A DNA stretch of 37,613 nt from Staphylococcus pasteuri (GTDB lineage: Bacteria; Bacillota; Bacilli; Staphylococcales; Staphylococcaceae), in contig NZ_RXWW01000005.1 of assembly GCF_003970495.1 (NCBI RefSeq), positions 1 to 37,613 of the forward strand, read 5' to 3'. Shown piece after piece: positions 22,941 to 32,403 of this stretch. How positions within the stretch are numbered: position 1 is the first letter of the stretch; each line of letters begins with the position of its first letter. The notes beneath the pieces were generated by a model. It ran no database searches and was not told the DNA's origin. It saw nothing but the letters and a program-made list of their open reading frames with translations. Both the position numbers and the translations under genes were made by a program.

Positions 22941-24456
22941 ACCCGCATTTAATGGTGTAGTGATACTAACGATTGCATTAATTGTTATTAAAATTTTAAG
23001 TGCGATTTATAGAATACCTTATCAAAATATACTTGGTGATGAAGGTTTATATGCATATCAACAAATATACCCCATTGTAGCGCTAGGTATGATTTTGTCT
23101 ATGAATGCCATTCCAAGTGCTGTGACACAAAATTTAAGAAAAGACCAACATGAACAATATTTTTCAAAAGTATTATTAGTAATACAAAGTGTAGGTTTTG
23201 TAATTTGTATTGTGATTTTTAGTAGTGCAAACATGATTGCTAAATTAATGGGTGATGTACATTTAACACCGATGATTAGAATGGCGAGCTTTAGTTTTAT
23301 TTTTGTAGGTGTATTAGGTGTCCTAAGAGGATATTTTCAATCAAAACAAGAAATGAATATACCCGCCATTTCCCAGGTTATAGAACAATTAATTCGAGTA
23401 TGTTTAATCATGATAGCTATATTGTTATTTGTGAAACAACATTGGTCTATATGTCAAGCTGGAACATTAGCAATTATTGCGTCATCTATAGGATTTTTAG
23501 GTTCGACATTGTATTTATTAGCTAAACGACCGTTTAAATTAAATTTGAATAATGATAAAGAAAAAATCCGCTGGAAAAACTTACTCATTGCTATACTTAT
23601 TTTTGCATTAAGTCAGTTGATTGTTATTTTATGGCAAGTAGCAGACAGTTTTACTGTTATTCATACGCTTAAAACAACAGGATTAACGTTTATAGAAGCG
23701 ATTAAACAAAAAGGTGTATATGATAGAGGTGCTTCATTTATACAAATGGGATTAATTGTTACAACGACATTTAGTTTTGTCTTAATTCCATTATTAACTG
23801 ATGCAATTCAAAAGAAGCAATCTATACAAATGAACCGATATGCTAACGCCTCATTAAAAATAACTGTCTTAATTAGTTCGGCAGCAGGTGTAGGTCTAAT
23901 TAATGTTTTACCGCTAATGAATCAAGTGTTTTTTAAGACGGATAGTCAAACAAGCACGTTATGTGTTTATATGCTAACAGTAATTGGTGTATCATTAATC
24001 ATGATGGATATAGCTTTACTACAAGTAATTAATAATACGAAGCCTATTTTAATTGGGTTTATAAGCGGATTATTAATGAAGATTATATTGAATGTTATTT
24101 TTATTCATCAATTACAAATATTAGGTGCAAGTATAAGTACAGTATTATCATTAATTATTTTTTGCGCTATATTACATTGGGCAGTCTTAAAATCCTATCA
24201 TTTTAGTCAAATGGGTAAATTTATTATTAAATTAGTGGTCGGGCTGTTTATAATGTCAGTTGTAGTCCAAATAATAATGTTTGTATTACCATCTAATGGT
24301 CGTGTAATTGGATTAATATCTTTAATGATTAGTGCATTGATTGGCGTAGGTGTGTTTATGATATATGTCGGTATTTTTAATGTACTAAGTTATAGAGAAC
24401 TTAAATTTTTACCTTTAGGAGATAAGCTATATCATTTTAAGAGAGGAAGACGTTAA
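22930..24456 (+). CDS. SpoVB/MurJ-like polysaccharide flippase family protein (YabM)
   Basis: An integral membrane protein of the MOP exporter superfamily (SpoVB branch), 508 residues with about 14 hydrophobic segments from residue 8 to the C terminus. The N-terminal [19 protein letters not shown], then [23 protein letters not shown], is the family hallmark. Relatives flip lipid-linked cell wall precursors, but several paralogues occur per genome and the cargo here is unknown. The ATG lies inside mfd with only a weak ribosome binding site, suggesting translation coupled to mfd. It ends in a one-base overlap (TAATG) with the yabN gene. Confidence 0.88.
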   Translation: MKHKPAFNGVVILTIALIVIKILSAIYRIPYQNILGDEGLYAYQQIYPIVALGMILSMNAIPSAVTQNLRKDQHEQYFSKVLLVIQSVGFVICIVIFSSANMIAKLMGDVHLTPMIRMASFSFIFVGVLGVLRGYFQSKQEMNIPAISQVIEQLIRVCLIMIAILLFVKQHWSICQAGTLAIIASSIGFLGSTLYLLAKRPFKLNLNNDKEKIRWKNLLIAILIFALSQLIVILWQVADSFTVIHTLKTTGLTFIEAIKQKGVYDRGASFIQMGLIVTTTFSFVLIPLLTDAIQKKQSIQMNRYANASLKITVLISSAAGVGLINVLPLMNQVFFKTDSQTSTLCVYMLTVIGVSLIMMDIALLQVINNTKPILIGFISGLLMKIILNVIFIHQLQILGASISTVLSLIIFCAILHWAVLKSYHFSQMGKFIIKLVVGLFIMSVVVQIIMFVLPSNGRVIGLISLMISALIGVGVFMIYVGIFNVLSYRELKFLPLGDKLYHFKRGRR

Positions 24457-25643
24457 TGACACAAACTATTACTATTATTGGTTTAGGAAACTATGGTATA
24501 GAAGATTTGCCATTAGGTATATATCGTTTTATACAAAAACAACCTAAGATATATGCACGTACACTTGAACATCCAGTTATTGAGGACCTTAAAAATGAAA
24601 TAGAATTTGAAGGTTTCGATGATATTTATGAAAATAATGACCAATTTGAAAAAGTGTATGACGAAATTGTTAAACAATTGATTGATAAAGCACAACAATC
24701 AGACATTGTTTATGCAGTTCCAGGGCATCCACGTGTGGCAGAAACGACTACTATGAAATTAATGGAGTATCATGCACAAAATAACGATATAGATGTAAAA
24801 GTACTAGGTGGTAAAAGTTTCATCGATGACGTATTTGAAGCTGTGAATGTTGATCCTAATGATGGTTTCACACTACTTGATGCTACATCTTTAAAAGAAG
24901 TGCAACTAAATGTGCGTACAAATACACTTATTACGCAAGTTTATAGTGAAATGGTAGCAGCAGATATTAAGCTAACTTTAATGGAAAGATATCCAGATGA
25001 ACATGAGGTAGCAATTGTGACAGGTGCACGTACTGGTGAAGCACAAGTGACGCAATGTGCATTATATGAACTTGATCATTTTGAAGATGCGTTTAATAAC
25101 TTAACTAGTGTTTTTGTCCCTCAAGTTATAGAATCAGAGGCACTTTATAATGACTTTGATTTTGCAGAGCAGACGATCGATTTATTAGTTGATGATGAAA
25201 AAGGTTGCCCTTGGGACAAAGTTCAAACACACCAAACGCTTAAACGTTATTTACTAGAAGAAACGTTTGAGTTATTTGAAGCTATCGATAATGAAGATGA
25301 TTGGCACATGGTAGAAGAACTTGGAGATATACTGTTACAAGTGTTATTGCATACAAGCATTGGTAAAAAAGAAGGCTATTTTGATGTTAAAGAAGTGATT
25401 GCCAGCTTAAATGCTAAAATGATTCGTCGACATCCTCATATATTTAGTGATGCATCAGCAGAATCAATTGATGATTTAAAATCAATTTGGGCGACGGCTA
25501 AATCCAAGGAAGGCAAACAACCACGTGTGAAATTTGAGAAAGTATTTGCAGACCATTTCATGTCATTGTATGATAAAACAAAAAATAAAGATTTTGATGA
25601 AGTGGCTCTTAAACAATATTTAGAGCAAGGAGAGAATCATTAA
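24456..25643 (+). CDS. YabN: tetrapyrrole-methylase-like domain fused to a MazG NTP pyrophosphatase domain
   Basis: Residues 1-215 resemble SAM-dependent tetrapyrrole methylases (ITIIGLGNYG at the start, AVPGHPRVAE near residue 87). Residues from about 240 form one MazG nucleotide pyrophosphohydrolase domain with GCPWDKVQTHQTLKRYLLEE, ETFELFEAI and VEELGDILLQV, the metal-binding glutamates. At 395 residues it carries a single MazG repeat, shorter than the roughly 490-residue B. subtilis YabN. MazG domains clear unwanted NTPs; the role of the methylase-like part is unknown. One-base overlaps (TAATG) join it to both neighbours. Confidence 0.9.
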   Translation: MTQTITIIGLGNYGIEDLPLGIYRFIQKQPKIYARTLEHPVIEDLKNEIEFEGFDDIYENNDQFEKVYDEIVKQLIDKAQQSDIVYAVPGHPRVAETTTMKLMEYHAQNNDIDVKVLGGKSFIDDVFEAVNVDPNDGFTLLDATSLKEVQLNVRTNTLITQVYSEMVAADIKLTLMERYPDEHEVAIVTGARTGEAQVTQCALYELDHFEDAFNNLTSVFVPQVIESEALYNDFDFAEQTIDLLVDDEKGCPWDKVQTHQTLKRYLLEETFELFEAIDNEDDWHMVEELGDILLQVLLHTSIGKKEGYFDVKEVIASLNAKMIRRHPHIFSDASAESIDDLKSIWATAKSKEGKQPRVKFEKVFADHFMSLYDKTKNKDFDEVALKQYLEQGENH

Positions 25644-25909
25644 TGAGATTAGATAAATTTTTAAAAGTATCTAGATTAATTAAACGTCGTACATTGGCTA
25701 AAGAAATTAGTGATCAAGGACGTATTACAATTAATGGCAATGTAGCAAAAGCAGGAACAGATGTTAAAGTTGGAGATGTATTAGTTATTCGCTTCGGACA
25801 GAAACTTGTGACTGTTAATGTTACAGGATTAAATGAGCATGCTTCTAAAGAGAATGCTAAAGGTATGTACGAATTAGTTAAAGAAGAGCGTATTAATGAA
25901 TCTGAATAA
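25643..25909 (+). CDS. rqcP: RqcP (YabO), S4-domain ribosome quality control factor
   Basis: RqcP binds stalled 50S subunits with RqcH and promotes processive alanine tailing of the trapped peptide. The 88-residue protein is essentially one S4 RNA-binding domain (MRLDKFLKVSRLIKRRTLAKE, then GRITINGNVAKAGTDVKVGDVLVIRFG). The start overlaps the previous stop by one base. divIC follows after 20 bases, as in Bacillus but without the sporulation genes yabP and yabQ between them. Lying in one run with pth fits a shared role in rescuing stalled translation, which is inference. Confidence 0.94.
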   Translation: MRLDKFLKVSRLIKRRTLAKEISDQGRITINGNVAKAGTDVKVGDVLVIRFGQKLVTVNVTGLNEHASKENAKGMYELVKEERINESE

Positions 25910-25929
25910 ACAAAGAGAGGTGACAAGCA

Positions 25930-26328
25930 ATGAATAATAAAGTTGAAAATATTGGTAATCAATATACATCTAAAGAAAACCAAAAGAAACAAAGACAACG
26001 CAAAAAGATGCGTGTTGTTCGCCGAAGAATCACTTTATTTGGCGGAATCATGTTAGCAATAATCATCTTATTATGCATTATGCTTGTCGTCCAAAAGCAC
26101 AGCAATGATAAAGACGCTGTAGAACGAAAACATAAAGAAGAACAATATCAAAAAAAGCAAGATGAAGAGATTGCTTTAAAAGAGAAACTAAACAATTTAA
26201 ATGATAAAGATTACGTAGAAAAAGTGGCACGAGATGATTATTATTTAAGTAATAAAGGCGAAGTTATTTTTAGGTTGCCAAATGATAATAAATCCTCTAA
26301 GTCTAAGTCGTCAGATAGTGATAATTAA
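25930..26328 (+). CDS. divIC: Cell division protein DivIC (FtsB-type)
   Basis: A bitopic membrane protein of the divisome that pairs with DivIB and FtsL at the septum. The 132 residues comprise a basic cytoplasmic N terminus (1-33, many Lys and Arg), one membrane segment at about 34-54, an extracytoplasmic coiled coil (about 60-95, Lys/Glu-rich) and the conserved end DYVEKVARDDYYLSNKGEVIF. AGAGAGGTG precedes the ATG. Its own promoter is not evident, and it seems to end the pth-mfd-flippase-yabN-rqcP-divIC transcript. Confidence 0.93.
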   Translation: MNNKVENIGNQYTSKENQKKQRQRKKMRVVRRRITLFGGIMLAIIILLCIMLVVQKHSNDKDAVERKHKEEQYQKKQDEEIALKEKLNNLNDKDYVEKVARDDYYLSNKGEVIFRLPNDNKSSKSKSSDSDN

Positions 26329-26351
26329 TTAAAGTAAATCTCATTATAGCA

Positions 26352-26380
26352 TTGTGAAATTGCTTCAACAGGAATATAAT
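26352..26380 (+). promoter_or_regulatory. Sigma-A promoter for the S1-domain gene
   Basis: TTGTGA (26352-26357), a 17-base spacer and a perfect TATAAT (26375-26380), about 42 bases before the start codon. No terminator is visible between divIC and this promoter. Confidence 0.75.
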
Positions 26381-26421
26381 AAAGTTAAAATCGAATGAAA
26401 TCGGGAGGATTTATTTAGAAT

Positions 26422-26829
26422 ATGTCAATCGAAGTAGGAAACAAGCTTAAAGGTAAAGTCACTGGTATTAAAAAATTCGGTGCATTCGTTGAGTTACCTG
26501 AAGGGAAAAGTGGCTTAGTCCATATTAGTGAAGTGGCTGATAACTACGTTGAAAATGTGGAAGATCATTTATCTTTAGGTGATGAAGTAGAAGTAAAAGT
26601 ACTTTCAATTGCAGATGATGGCAAAATTAGTCTTTCAATTAAAAAGGCTAAAGATCGCCCACAACGTAAACCACATCATAATAATAAATCAAATCAAAGT
26701 AAACCAGCGCCAAAAGGTGAAGACTTTGAAAAGAAATTAAGTAACTTCTTAAAAGATAGTGAAGATAAATTAACTTCTATAAAACGTCAAACTGAATCTA
26801 GACGAGGCGGTAAAGGTTCAAAACGTTAA
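26422..26829 (+). CDS. S1 RNA-binding domain protein (YabR/GSP13-like)
   Basis: A 135-residue protein with one S1 OB-fold (about residues 5-73: GNKLKGKVTGIKKFGAFVEL, SGLVHISEVAD, GDEVEVKVLSI, DGKISLSIK) followed by a basic, polar tail rich in Lys, Arg, Asn and Ser. Relatives bind 30S ribosomes or RNA and include the general stress protein GSP13; precise function is not settled. GGGAGGA precedes the ATG. It has its own promoter and terminator. B. subtilis yabR is likewise next to divIC. Confidence 0.92.
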   Translation: MSIEVGNKLKGKVTGIKKFGAFVELPEGKSGLVHISEVADNYVENVEDHLSLGDEVEVKVLSIADDGKISLSIKKAKDRPQRKPHHNNKSNQSKPAPKGEDFEKKLSNFLKDSEDKLTSIKRQTESRRGGKGSKR

Positions 26830-26901
26830 TTTCATAAATTAAGTCTGTTACAATAATATAACTTTTGTATTGTGAGTTTCTGTAAATGGACAGACAATCT
26901 A

Positions 26902-26935
26902 AGACTGTTTCTTGATGAAGGAGCAGTCTATTTTT
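26902..26935 (+). terminator. Terminator between the S1 gene and tilS
   Basis: AGACTG (26902-26907) pairs with CAGTCT (26924-26929), and the inner TTTCTT pairs with AAGGAG (with two G-T wobbles), giving about 12 bp around the loop GATG. A T-run follows one base later. The tilS ribosome binding site starts 36 bases downstream with no clear promoter between. Confidence 0.88.
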
Positions 26936-26986
26936 ATTGTAATGATGATTTGGTATTTGATTAGCTTGTGCGGAGGTGAATAGTTG

Positions 26987-28285
26987 ATGGAAATGAATTC
27001 AACAGGTTGGTCAAAAGATGACCATATTGTATTAGCTGTATCAACAGGAATAGATAGCATGTGCCTATTACATCTTTTATTAAATGAATATCAACATACA
27101 TATCGTAAATTAACATGCATTCATGTTAATCATGGCTTACGACAAGAATCAGCAGAGGAAGAAACGTTCTTTAAAACGTTTTGCGAAAAACACCATATTG
27201 ACTATTATATTAAACACCTTGATTTAAATAATATCGTAGAAGCGGGAAATAGTATTCAAAACGAATCGCGTCAATATCGCTACGACTGGTTTGATTTTAT
27301 GATGAAAAAACTTAAGGCTGATGTATTATTAACAGCACATCATCAAGATGATCAAATTGAGACTATATTTTATAGGTTGTTTACAGGGAGATTTACTCGT
27401 AGTACTCTGGGCATTGCTTATGAATCAAATCGTCAACATTATAAACTTTGTCGGCCGTTATTAAATATTTCTAAAGATCAAATTAAGAAGTATCAATCGG
27501 AATTTCATGTTCCATTTTATGAAGATGCATCAAATCACAAAAACGTATATGTAAGAAATGATATACGTAATCGTATTTTACCTGCGATTTTAGACAACGA
27601 GCAATTAAGTATCGACCACTTATTAAAGTTAAAATCTTGGCATGATCAAGAATTAGAAACACTTCGCAATTTAGCGAGCCAATTTATTGATGAACAAGCT
27701 CTTATAAAGGCGAATCGAACTAAAATTACTATTCCAAGAACCAGCTTTAATCAATTAACAGATAATGTAAAGGTGCATGTACTTGACCAAATATTTGAAA
27801 AAATCTCCTTAGCAACTTCAATATCTGATAAAATGTATCAGTCATGGTTTGACCAATTTGCAAGTCAAAAATCACAATTTACGATTGATATTACAGATAA
27901 ATGGATAATTCAAATTTCATATGATACATTTATAATAATGACTAATACAGAAATGAACGATGTAAGTTCAATAAAAGTCATCGAAACACCTCATACATAT
28001 CACTTTGGAGATTATGAAATTATCATACAATCAGATTTCCCGTTAGAACAATTACCATTAACTATAAGAACACGTCAAAATGGTGACCGTTTTTTATTAA
28101 ACGGTAGTGAAAACAAACATAAAAAAGTAAGTCGGTTATTGATTGATTGTAAAATCGATGCTATTGAACGCAATCGTTTACCAATTGTTATTAATGCAGA
28201 GGGAAATGTTATCGCTGTGGGTCAGTTATATATCAATAAAAACTATAAACATTATATAAACATTAGAAATATTGGAGATGAATAG
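26987..28285 (+). CDS. tilS: tRNA(Ile)-lysidine synthetase
   Basis: Modifies C34 of tRNA-Ile(CAU) to lysidine using ATP and lysine, so that it reads AUA instead of AUG; essential in most bacteria. The N-terminal PP-loop domain has AVSTGIDSM near residue 20, where most relatives have SGGxDS; as I recall it, the S. aureus protein shows the same variant. HVNHGLR, TAHHQDDQIET and the central/C-terminal domains ending RTRQNGDRF and KKVSRLLID are typical. I start at ATG 26987, because GGAGGTG at 26972-26978 is 8 bases away; the TTG at 26984 is too close. Length is 432 residues. hpt follows after 3 bases. Confidence 0.95.
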   Translation: MEMNSTGWSKDDHIVLAVSTGIDSMCLLHLLLNEYQHTYRKLTCIHVNHGLRQESAEEETFFKTFCEKHHIDYYIKHLDLNNIVEAGNSIQNESRQYRYDWFDFMMKKLKADVLLTAHHQDDQIETIFYRLFTGRFTRSTLGIAYESNRQHYKLCRPLLNISKDQIKKYQSEFHVPFYEDASNHKNVYVRNDIRNRILPAILDNEQLSIDHLLKLKSWHDQELETLRNLASQFIDEQALIKANRTKITIPRTSFNQLTDNVKVHVLDQIFEKISLATSISDKMYQSWFDQFASQKSQFTIDITDKWIIQISYDTFIIMTNTEMNDVSSIKVIETPHTYHFGDYEIIIQSDFPLEQLPLTIRTRQNGDRFLLNGSENKHKKVSRLLIDCKIDAIERNRLPIVINAEGNVIAVGQLYINKNYKHYINIRNIGDE

Positions 28286-28288
28286 CAA

Positions 28289-28825
28289 ATGCATAAGGAT
28301 ATAAAAAATATTGTAATGAGTGAAGAAGAAATTCAAACCATTTGTAAGGACTTAGGAGAACAGTTGACTAAAGATTATCAAGATAAACCACTTGTTTGTA
28401 TTGGGATTTTAAAAGGATCAGTCATGTTTATGGCGGATTTAATCAAACGTATTGATACACATTTATCGATTGATTTTATGGATGTGTCAAGTTATCACGG
28501 TGGTACTGAATCAACTGGTGAAGTTCAAATCATCAAAGATTTAGGTTCTTCTATTGAAAACAAAGATGTCTTAATTATTGAAGATATTTTAGAAACTGGT
28601 ACAACATTGAAATCAATTACTGAATTATTACAATCAAGAAAAGTAAACTCATTAGAAATTGTTACTTTATTAGATAAACCAAATCGTAGAAAAGCTAATA
28701 TTGAAGCAAAATACGTAGGTAAAAAAATTCCTGACGAGTTTGTAGTTGGATACGGACTTGATTACGGAGAACATTATAGAAACTTACCTTACATCGGCAC
28801 TTTAAAACCGGAAGTATATTCATAA
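28289..28825 (+). CDS. hpt: Hypoxanthine(-guanine) phosphoribosyltransferase
   Basis: Salvages hypoxanthine and guanine to IMP and GMP using PRPP. The 178-residue type I phosphoribosyltransferase shows the PRPP loop EDILETGTT at residues 98-106, ILKGSVMFMADL near residue 45 and the DEFVVGYGLDYGEHYRNLPYIG end. GGAGATG in the end of tilS is the ribosome binding site, so tilS and hpt are translated together. The tilS-hpt-ftsH order is conserved in Bacillus. A weak terminator follows. Confidence 0.95.
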   Translation: MHKDIKNIVMSEEEIQTICKDLGEQLTKDYQDKPLVCIGILKGSVMFMADLIKRIDTHLSIDFMDVSSYHGGTESTGEVQIIKDLGSSIENKDVLIIEDILETGTTLKSITELLQSRKVNSLEIVTLLDKPNRRKANIEAKYVGKKIPDEFVVGYGLDYGEHYRNLPYIGTLKPEVYS

Positions 28826-28862
28826 AGTAACAAGTTAATTTTGATGTTAAAAAGTTGGGTAC

Positions 28863-28894
28863 GATGTTTTATTACTATGATTAAACATCATTTT
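28863..28894 (+). terminator. Weak terminator after hpt
   Basis: GATGTTT (28863-28869) pairs with AAACATC (28883-28889) around a 13-base loop, followed by one A and TTTT. The stem is AT-rich, so termination is probably partial, allowing some hpt-ftsH read-through. Confidence 0.5.
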
Positions 28895-29054
28895 AGTGTA
28901 GACTCAATTTAAATCACGATGTCTAAATTAAACATGACATTACTTATTTTTAAATCATGATATAACTAAAAATTAAAAATCTATATAGTGGAAGTTGACT
29001 AAAATTGAAGAACCAATACTAAAGTTGAAATAGTAGCCTGGTCAAGATGTATTG

Positions 29055-29063
29055 TGTTACAAT
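29055..29063 (+). promoter_or_regulatory. Extended -10 promoter candidate for ftsH
   Basis: TGT-TACAAT (29055-29063) is an extended -10 element 40 bases before the ftsH start. The closest -35-like box, TTGAAA at 29025-29030, is too far (27 bases). Confidence 0.45.
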
Positions 29064-29103
29064 TTTTGTTAGTTTTATTATTGGAAGTAGGAGGAAATGA
29101 CAC

Positions 29104-31164
29104 ATGCAGAAAGCGTTTCGCAATGTGCTAGTTATCGCAATTATAGGCGTTATAATATTTGGCCTTTTTTCTTTCCTAAATGGTAATGGAAATATGCCAA
29201 AGCAACTTACATATACGCAGTTTGTTAGTAAATTGGATAAAGGCGATTTAAAATCATTAGAAATTCAACCTGAACAAAACGTATACATGGTAAGCGGTAA
29301 AACAAAAAAAGGTGAAGATTATTCATCAACAATTTTATTTAACAACGAAAAAGATTTACAAAAAATTACTGATACAGCTCAGAAACAAGATGGATTGAAA
29401 TTTACAGTTAAAGAAGAAGAAGAACAAAGTGTGTTTGTTAGTATTCTAACAACATTGATTCCTGTTTTAATCATTGCATTATTATTTATTTTCTTCCTTA
29501 GCCAAGCTCAAGGTGGCGGTGGCGGCGGTCGTATGATGAACTTTGGTAAATCCAAAGCTAAAATGTACGATAGCAGTAAACGCCGTGTTCGTTTCTCAGA
29601 TGTTGCAGGTGCAGATGAAGAGAAACAAGAACTTGTAGAAATTGTAGACTTCTTAAAAGATAACAAGAAATTTAAACAAATGGGTTCTAGAATACCAAAA
29701 GGTGTTTTACTTGTTGGACCTCCAGGTACTGGTAAAACATTACTTGCACGTGCTGTTGCTGGTGAAGCCGGCGCACCATTCTTCTCAATAAGTGGTTCAG
29801 ACTTTGTTGAGATGTTTGTCGGTGTTGGTGCAAGTCGTGTACGTGACTTATTTGAAAATGCTAAGAAAAATGCACCATGTATTATCTTTATCGATGAGAT
29901 CGATGCTGTAGGTCGTCAACGTGGTGCAGGTGTTGGTGGTGGACACGACGAACGTGAACAAACACTTAACCAATTATTAGTTGAAATGGATGGCTTTGGT
30001 GAAAATGAAGGTATCATCATGATTGCTGCTACAAACCGTCCTGACATTTTAGACCCAGCGTTATTACGTCCTGGACGTTTTGACAGACAAATTCAAGTTG
30101 GTCGTCCCGATGTTAAGGGTCGTGAAGCTATTTTACATGTACATGCTAAAAACAAACCACTTGATGAAACTGTTGATTTAAAAGCTATTTCTCAAAGAAC
30201 ACCAGGTTTCTCTGGTGCTGACTTAGAAAACTTATTAAACGAAGCATCATTAATTGCTGCACGTGAAGGCAAGAACAAAATTGACATGCGTGATATAGAA
30301 GAAGCGACAGACCGTGTCATCGCTGGTCCAGCTAAGAAATCACGTGTTATCTCTGATAAAGAAAGAAATATTGTTGCTCACCACGAAGCAGGTCATACTA
30401 TTATTGGTATGGTACTTGATGAAGCAGAAGTTGTTCACAAAGTGACTATCGTTCCACGTGGACAAGCTGGTGGTTATGCGATGATGTTACCTAAACAAGA
30501 CCGATTCTTAATGACAGAACCAGAACTATTAGATAAAATTTGTGGTTTACTTGGTGGTCGTGTATCAGAAGATATTAACTTCGGTGAGGTTTCTACAGGT
30601 GCTTCAAACGACTTTGAAAGAGCTACACAAATTGCTCGATCAATGGTTACTGAATATGGTATGAGTAAAAAACTCGGACCTTTACAATTCTCTAGTAGCG
30701 GTAATGGCCAAGTATTCTTAGGTAAAGATATGCAAGGTGAACCAAATTACTCAGGTCAAATTGCTTATGAAATTGATAAAGAAGTACAACGTATTGTTAA
30801 AGAACAATATGAACGTTGTAAAGAAATCTTATTAGAACATCAAGAACAATTAAAACTTATTGCTAAGACATTACTTACTGAGGAAACATTGGTTGCAGAA
30901 CAAATTCAATCATTATTCCATGAAGGTAAATTACCTGAAGTTGATTATGATTCTGCAGAAGTTGTAACAGAAACTGACTCAGAATTCAAAGATGGTAAAT
31001 ATGGTAAATCATATGAAGATGTTCGAAAAGAACAATCTTTAGATAATAATGACGGTGAAAGTGATCATGATAATGATGAATCAGATACTGAATCAACAGG
31101 ACATGAACAATCACCAAACATTGATAAACCATATAATCCTAATGATCCAAATCATAGAGAATAA
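29104..31164 (+). CDS. ftsH: ATP-dependent zinc metalloprotease FtsH
   Basis: A membrane-anchored hexameric AAA+ protease that degrades misfolded membrane proteins and selected regulators. Two membrane segments (about 6-25 and 110-132) bracket an extracytoplasmic domain. The AAA domain follows a glycine-rich linker and has Walker A GPPGTGKT at 205-212, Walker B IIFIDEID and the second-region-of-homology arginines. The protease zinc site is HEAGH at 427-431. The last 60 or so residues are polar and acidic and look disordered. The 686-residue length is slightly above B. subtilis FtsH. GTAGGAGG is the ribosome binding site; a strong terminator follows. Confidence 0.98.
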   Translation: MQKAFRNVLVIAIIGVIIFGLFSFLNGNGNMPKQLTYTQFVSKLDKGDLKSLEIQPEQNVYMVSGKTKKGEDYSSTILFNNEKDLQKITDTAQKQDGLKFTVKEEEEQSVFVSILTTLIPVLIIALLFIFFLSQAQGGGGGGRMMNFGKSKAKMYDSSKRRVRFSDVAGADEEKQELVEIVDFLKDNKKFKQMGSRIPKGVLLVGPPGTGKTLLARAVAGEAGAPFFSISGSDFVEMFVGVGASRVRDLFENAKKNAPCIIFIDEIDAVGRQRGAGVGGGHDEREQTLNQLLVEMDGFGENEGIIMIAATNRPDILDPALLRPGRFDRQIQVGRPDVKGREAILHVHAKNKPLDETVDLKAISQRTPGFSGADLENLLNEASLIAAREGKNKIDMRDIEEATDRVIAGPAKKSRVISDKERNIVAHHEAGHTIIGMVLDEAEVVHKVTIVPRGQAGGYAMMLPKQDRFLMTEPELLDKICGLLGGRVSEDINFGEVSTGASNDFERATQIARSMVTEYGMSKKLGPLQFSSSGNGQVFLGKDMQGEPNYSGQIAYEIDKEVQRIVKEQYERCKEILLEHQEQLKLIAKTLLTEETLVAEQIQSLFHEGKLPEVDYDSAEVVTETDSEFKDGKYGKSYEDVRKEQSLDNNDGESDHDNDESDTESTGHEQSPNIDKPYNPNDPNHRE

Positions 31165-31179
31165 TTAGTTCTTAGTTCA

Positions 31180-31213
31180 ATCCCCTTACTGTAATAGTAA
31201 GGGGATGTTTTTT
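31180..31213 (+). terminator. Strong terminator after ftsH
   Basis: A 10-bp stem ATCCCCTTAC (31180-31189) and GTAAGGGGAT (31197-31206) with a seven-base loop, then G and six T residues. Confidence 0.95.
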
Positions 31214-31310
31214 ATATAAATAATAGCGAGAGAAGAAAGTTAGCTTAGACTATAGCGAAACTCGATTCTTCTTTTAAAAAGCAAAGTAAATATAATGTGA
31301 AACAAATAAT

Positions 31311-31339
31311 TTCATGAAAATAAGCAACAGATGTATAAT
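31311..31339 (+). promoter_or_regulatory. Candidate promoter for hslO
   Basis: A perfect TATAAT (31334-31339) with a poor -35 TTCATG (31311-31316) 17 bases upstream. Another TATAAT at 31291-31296 also lacks a good -35. The rest of 31214-31412 is AT-rich with a 7-bp inverted repeat AGAAGAA/TTCTTCT between 31231 and 31272. Confidence 0.35.
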
Positions 31340-31412
31340 AGTTATTCGAAAATGATATTCAAAATATGAAATGATAAATAATAGAGAACCTCATTAAAAG
31401 GAGAAATAAATA

Positions 31413-32294
31413 ATGACACATGATTATATAGTTAAAGCCCTAGCATTTGATAGAGAAATAAGAGCATATGCTTCATTAACAACTGAATCAGTTCAAGAAG
31501 CACAAACAAGACACTATACATGGCCAACAGCCTCAGCAGCAATGGGAAGAACAATGACTGCTACGGTAATGATGGGCGCAATGTTAAAAGGAACTCAAAA
31601 ATTAACAGTAACAGTTGATGGTCGCGGTCCAATAGGGAAAATTATTGCGGATGCGGATGCAAAAGGTAACGTACGCGCTTACGTAGACCATCCACAAACG
31701 CATTTTCCTTTAAATGAACAAGGAAAATTAGATGTAAGAAGAGCAGTTGGGACAGAAGGCTCAATTCAAGTAGTTAAAGATGTAGGTATGAAAGATTACT
31801 TTTCTGGATCAAGTCCAATTGTATCAGGTGAATTAGGAGAAGACTTCACTTATTATTATGCTACAAGTGAACAAACACCTTCATCAGTTGGATTAGGTGT
31901 ACTTGTTAATCCTGATAACACAATTAAAGCAGCCGGTGGATTTATTATACAAGTAATGCCGGGAGCTAAAGAAGAAACTATTAATAAGTTGGAAGAAGCT
32001 ATTAACCAAATGACACCTGTATCTAAATTAATTGAACAAGGCCTAACACCTGAAGGTATTTTAAATGAAATACTTGGAGAAGATAACGTTCAAATATTGG
32101 AAACTTCTCCAGTACAATTCGAATGTAATTGCAGTCATGAAAAATTCTTGAACGCAATCAAAGGATTAGGAGAAGCTGAAATATCCGATATGATTAAAGA
32201 AGATCATGGTGCAGAAGCAGTTTGTCACTTCTGTGGTAATAAATACAATTATAGTGAATCCGAATTAAATCAATTATTAGAATCTATGGCTTAA
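31413..32294 (+). CDS. hslO: Redox-regulated chaperone Hsp33
   Basis: Hsp33 is a holdase that becomes active when oxidation releases its zinc and forms disulfides, protecting proteins from hypochlorite and heat. The 293-residue protein has the N-terminal substrate-binding fold and the C-terminal switch with zinc cysteines C238-x-C240 and C271-x2-C274 ([10 protein letters not shown] and [10 protein letters not shown]). AAAAGGAG precedes the ATG. It sits between ftsH and cysK as in Bacillus, without coaX or yacD. No clear terminator is seen after it. Confidence 0.96.
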   Translation: MTHDYIVKALAFDREIRAYASLTTESVQEAQTRHYTWPTASAAMGRTMTATVMMGAMLKGTQKLTVTVDGRGPIGKIIADADAKGNVRAYVDHPQTHFPLNEQGKLDVRRAVGTEGSIQVVKDVGMKDYFSGSSPIVSGELGEDFTYYYATSEQTPSSVGLGVLVNPDNTIKAAGGFIIQVMPGAKEETINKLEEAINQMTPVSKLIEQGLTPEGILNEILGEDNVQILETSPVQFECNCSHEKFLNAIKGLGEAEISDMIKEDHGAEAVCHFCGNKYNYSESELNQLLESMA

Positions 32295-32403
32295 ATTAAT
32301 TAATATATTGGTAGTATTTTGAGTTAACGTTTACTTTAATTTGGTTTAGGGAAGATTTTAAAATGTATAACAATTACTCAATTTCAGTATAAATAAAATA
32401 TAT

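Larger units (their letters stand above)
28826..29103 (+). other. 278-base intergenic region hpt-ftsH
   Basis: A very AT-rich gap. It holds the weak hairpin at 28863-28894 and the ftsH promoter candidate at 29055-29063. TTGACT at 28995 and TTGAAA at 29025 are -35-like but lack good partners. No open frame or known riboswitch is seen. Confidence 0.6.

Noticed and set aside
26329..26351. Terminator between divIC and the S1-domain gene
   Set aside because: No stem of useful length and no T-run; the gap only holds the promoter at 26352-26380.
26842..26896. GTCTGT ... ACAGAC inverted pair downstream of the S1-domain gene as an antiterminator
   Set aside because: It does not overlap the terminator stem at 26902-26929, so it cannot compete with it. 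Probably chance.
29035..29050. GGTCAA near 29040 as a CtsR heat-shock operator for ftsH
   Set aside because: CtsR needs two heptads (GGTCAAA repeated with a 3-base gap); only one partial heptad is present.
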